A stretch of DNA of 64,000 nucleotides from Triglochin maritima. Taxonomy: Eukaryota > Streptophyta > Magnoliopsida > Alismatales > Juncaginaceae. The stretch lies in the NCBI GenBank assembly GCA_963682175.1, contig OY821771.1:10849001-10913000 (forward strand). The letters run 5' to 3'. Positions 61,325-64,000 of this stretch are shown here, piece by piece. Within the stretch, counting starts at the first letter, position 1. The number at the start of each line of letters is the position of its first letter. Under the pieces are notes generated by a model. The model saw nothing but the letters and a program-made list of their open reading frames with translations, did no database searches and had not been told where the DNA came from. The translations under genes and the position numbers were made by a program.

Positions 61325-62459
61325 CTACAGAATAAACACAAGAACTTTAAGGTAATCAAATATAGTAAAAGGAAAAGATGTGCTACAGATTGATAAAAGT
61401 CATACACAGAAAAAAAAAATGAAGCAACTGAATAGAGGGGTAATATTGAAAGAAACAAGTCATTTCGAATTTTACGCTAATATTACACAGACTCCTCACG
61501 TTGTGTGTTGACTTGGTTTGGATAGTGATATCAGAACACGAAAAGAAGAATACATAAATTTTAGAATAATGAAATTTTCAGGACACTAGTTTGATTACAA
61601 TATCTGTGATAAGCTGAAAAGCACTGAAATCAGGGTCAGATGGTTAATTTTCTTTAGGATAAACTTCATCTAACATCCACGGTTTGAGTCAATTTAAGCA
61701 AGTAATTTAGATGGTAAATAACAAAATATGAAAACTGGTTAGAAAACAATCCTTTGTATTTTATATTTATCATATGTTCATAACATACTACAGAAAGAGT
61801 GAAGATATGCGTAAAATATAAAGGTAGCAACAGCAATTTATTTTCAAGAAAAGTGGTAGATAAGTATACAGAAAGATAAATTGCCTTAAAAAGACCAACT
61901 TAAACATTTCGACAAATTTAGACTTCTTTCATAATATTGCACATTAAAAACCATTTCTATTTGTTTTTAGTTTTTACACGATTGGACCACTTAATTAACT
62001 ATATAAAATGAAAATTGAATAAACCAGAAACCATTTCCTTTCATAACTCTCCTACTTCCATGTTGTCATCAATTGCAAGTTACAAAGTTTAACATTATTA
62101 CTGACTTGCTCACCGACTACTACTAGTTCTAGCCCTCACCAATCTTGCCCTTATCGCCAGCCACCGACTACTAAATAACAATTGCGGTCACTGGAGCTCC
62201 GACCACCATTGTGTAAGTCCTAGACTACCATGAGAGCTTCAGTAGAGCTTCAAAGGTTCATAAGCATGGCAATTGAAGCTCCAATGAATGTGGTGGCAGT
62301 GTTGATTTTTTGTTGAAAATGATTGATGATAGTAGGAGAAGGTGAGTAGGTCAACATTCATGTGTAAGATCAACAGTGGTGATCAATGACCACTGAGAGA
62401 GGCGGGTGAAAATTATCCATTTCGTATAGATTTGGAAGCCCTTTGGGATCCAAAAACAT
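61325..62459 (-). other. PA200 intron sequence upstream of the first exon seen
   Basis: AT-rich DNA with no exon I could recognise for the PA200 N-terminus. The first roughly 125 residues should lie further along the minus strand, beyond this point or outside the window. Confidence 0.5.
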
Positions 62460-62476
62460 TCAAAATGAACTGAATC

Positions 62477-62960
62477 ATTAACAACAAAGCCTTTAATCCC
62501 AAACTAGTTGGGGTATGCTAGAAATGAAACTCTAAGGAGTCACGGTTCAGGCACGTGAATCGCCTTCTTCCACACGTTTCTATCCAATGCAAATTCCCGA
62601 TGAACATTCCAATCTTTTAGATCTCTTTTGACTGTTTCCTCCCAAGTCAATCGTGGTTTACCTCTTCCTCTTTTTGTGTCTTCGATCTGATTCAATACTA
62701 CTCTTCTTATAGGTGCTTCCATAGGTCTTCTTTGTACATGTTCAAATCATCTCAGTCTATGTTGTATAACTTTCTCTTCTAATCTGATCCATTCGCGTAT
62801 GACCACACATCCACTTCAACATCATCATTTCAGATGCACTCGTTTTTTGTAAATGTCTTTTAGTGACCCAACATTCCGCATCATATAGCATTGAAGGTCT
62901 TATTGTGGTTCTATAAAAAAATTCTTTTAACTTAAGTAGAATTTTCTTGTCACATAAGAC
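62477..62960 (-). mobile_element. 5'-truncated RTE-type LINE with 17-bp target duplication
   Basis: Coding remnant on the minus strand (62722-62540) reads MEAPIRRVVLNQIEDTKRG, then GKPRLTWEETVKRDLKDW, the usual C-terminal end of plant RTE-type LINE proteins. The 3' end reads CCCAACTAGTTTGGGATTAA with a GGCTTTGTTGTT tail. TCAAAATGAACTGAATC occurs on both sides (62460-62476 and 62961-62977), a clear target duplication. Only the last 484 bp are present. Confidence 0.88.
62540..62722 (-). pseudogene. RTE LINE ORF C-terminal fragment
   Basis: A 60-codon open segment with RGRGKPRLTWEETVKRDL and a stop after HVPEP. Upstream minus-strand sequence to 62960 continues the same protein region in a broken frame (MIRKWIRLEEKVIQ-like). 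No reverse transcriptase or endonuclease core is present. Confidence 0.8.
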
Positions 62961-63131
62961 TCAAAATGAACTGAATCTGCTAAAAAATAGCAGTGGCTCC
63001 AATGTGTCCTAAAATGATAAGGGCTTTCTTATAGAATTTTACCTTAATATGATAACATACTAAAACATTTGTCTTCAGAAGAGATTTTCTATCCTAATAA
63101 ATATTGTAAGTAGGAACATGCACTAATAGAG

Positions 63132-64000
63132 GCAGAGGTGCAAATGGTATGTATAGGGTACAAATATAGGCCTTACCCATATCCATTGTCAAAGGTCGAA
63201 TATAGATATAGATATTGATCATTACGGACACAGAAAAACGATATCCATATTGGACACAATCGAATATGATCCAAAAACAAACATGTTTGGATACAAATCA
63301 GCTATCAAAATAGGTGTCCATATCTATGACATTATGTAATAAAACATTATTTTTTCAGAAAAATGTTACATATTATAAAAAATCTTGAATACTTGTCATA
63401 TATGTTGGAAACAAAAGTATCAAATATTTTTAACTTTCACAATAAAAGAGAAGTTCCAAGAAAGATTGTTACAATAGGCTTCATGCTGTTGGACCTGTGA
63501 ACATTGCATATATTGAGAAAAATATGTAAGATTTTGGCTTTCAGGGTTAGCTTTTAGGAAATCTTAGCTTTTAAGTTTAGTATGGTCTACAAGGTAGAGG
63601 AAAAGGAAACATGTAGGGTATCATTTGAAGAAAATAAAAGGCTACAAGGTAGGTTTTGGTAATTTTAGATTTATGTTTTATAGAGTTAATTTAAATATAT
63701 TTATATAATGGTGTTATAAATAATTATTAGTTATAGGAAACCTTAAAGATATGGTGTATTTAGGTTTGTAATTAATATATATTGCAATTCTTTTACATCT
63801 GTGGATATATCTCTCCGTATATAGGAAAAAATACATCTAAATCCGCAACCACTCATCTTTTGAACTTGACATCAGTATCCCTAGCAAAAAGTTTGATAAA
63901 ACAATATTTGTATCCATATCCACCAGATATAAAAATTTAACATCCATAATCTTTCACTTTTTGGATACACAAATGAATACATACATAATAATCCATATCC
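63132..64000. mobile_element. Probable hAT-type element with GATATCC core, right end outside window
   Basis: It starts CAGAGGTGCAAATGG, close to the TAGGGGTGCACATGGG end of the element at 54176. It is followed by repeated GATATCCATATC/GGATAT-type words to the window edge (e.g. 63215-63330 and 63895-64000). Part of the middle (63400-63800) is ordinary AT-rich DNA. The right end was not seen, so the call is tentative. Confidence 0.4.

Noticed and set aside
1..64000. tRNA, rRNA or miRNA genes
   Set aside because: No cloverleaf boxes or rRNA-like sequence was noticed; the TGGTATCAGAGC strings are retroelement primer-binding sites.

Overview
The window is nuclear DNA of a flowering plant, probably a eudicot. 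It has spliced genes with AT-rich introns, nested Ty1/copia and Ty3/gypsy retrotransposons, CACTA, hAT and Harbinger-like DNA elements, a TRIM and RTE-type LINE ends. I saw no prokaryotic feature, CRISPR array, rRNA or tRNA gene. The species cannot be named from the sequence.

Left part (1-33.9 kb): a transposon graveyard. It starts with a partial 2-kb copia LTR, followed by the right end of a CACTA element with a transposase remnant and a Ulp1/C48-like protease. Next is a copia element with short LTRs and a perfect 5-bp target duplication (4590-13644). It is interrupted by the 3' half of a different, reverse-strand copia. Then come a long-inverted-repeat element holding a Harbinger-like MITE, a diverged solo LTR, a truncated gypsy element, and a nearly complete reverse-strand copia (21987-31813) whose 3' LTR carries a 272-bp hAT-type element. 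A plant-mobile-domain pseudogene follows.

Right part (34-64 kb): two convergent cellular genes. On the plus strand (34507-41472) is a 14-exon alpha/beta-hydrolase gene with Ser-Asp-His motifs, but no ATG where the family normally starts. On the minus strand (42013 to beyond 61324) is a PA200/PSME4-type proteasome activator gene. Most of its exons are open and in phase. However, one coding exon holds a 436-bp hAT insertion with an 8-bp duplication, and a block of roughly 300-350 codons is missing where a second hAT-like fragment sits. Both genes contain an intron that reads as GC-AG. The PA200 introns hold a TRIM, a copia-type solo LTR, a T-rich repeat array and LINE ends.

Most unusual signals: (1) the palindrome CGGTCGACCG and close variants are clustered in LTRs of unrelated retroelements. 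In the copia LTRs the cluster lies about 180 bp and more upstream of the TATA box, and the palindrome also occurs in one hAT element. (2) Several hAT-type elements share TAGGGGTG-like ends but have different simple-repeat cores. (3) PA200 is broken by that transposon class. Exons were assigned by eye from splice sites and remembered family similarity; no alignment was run.
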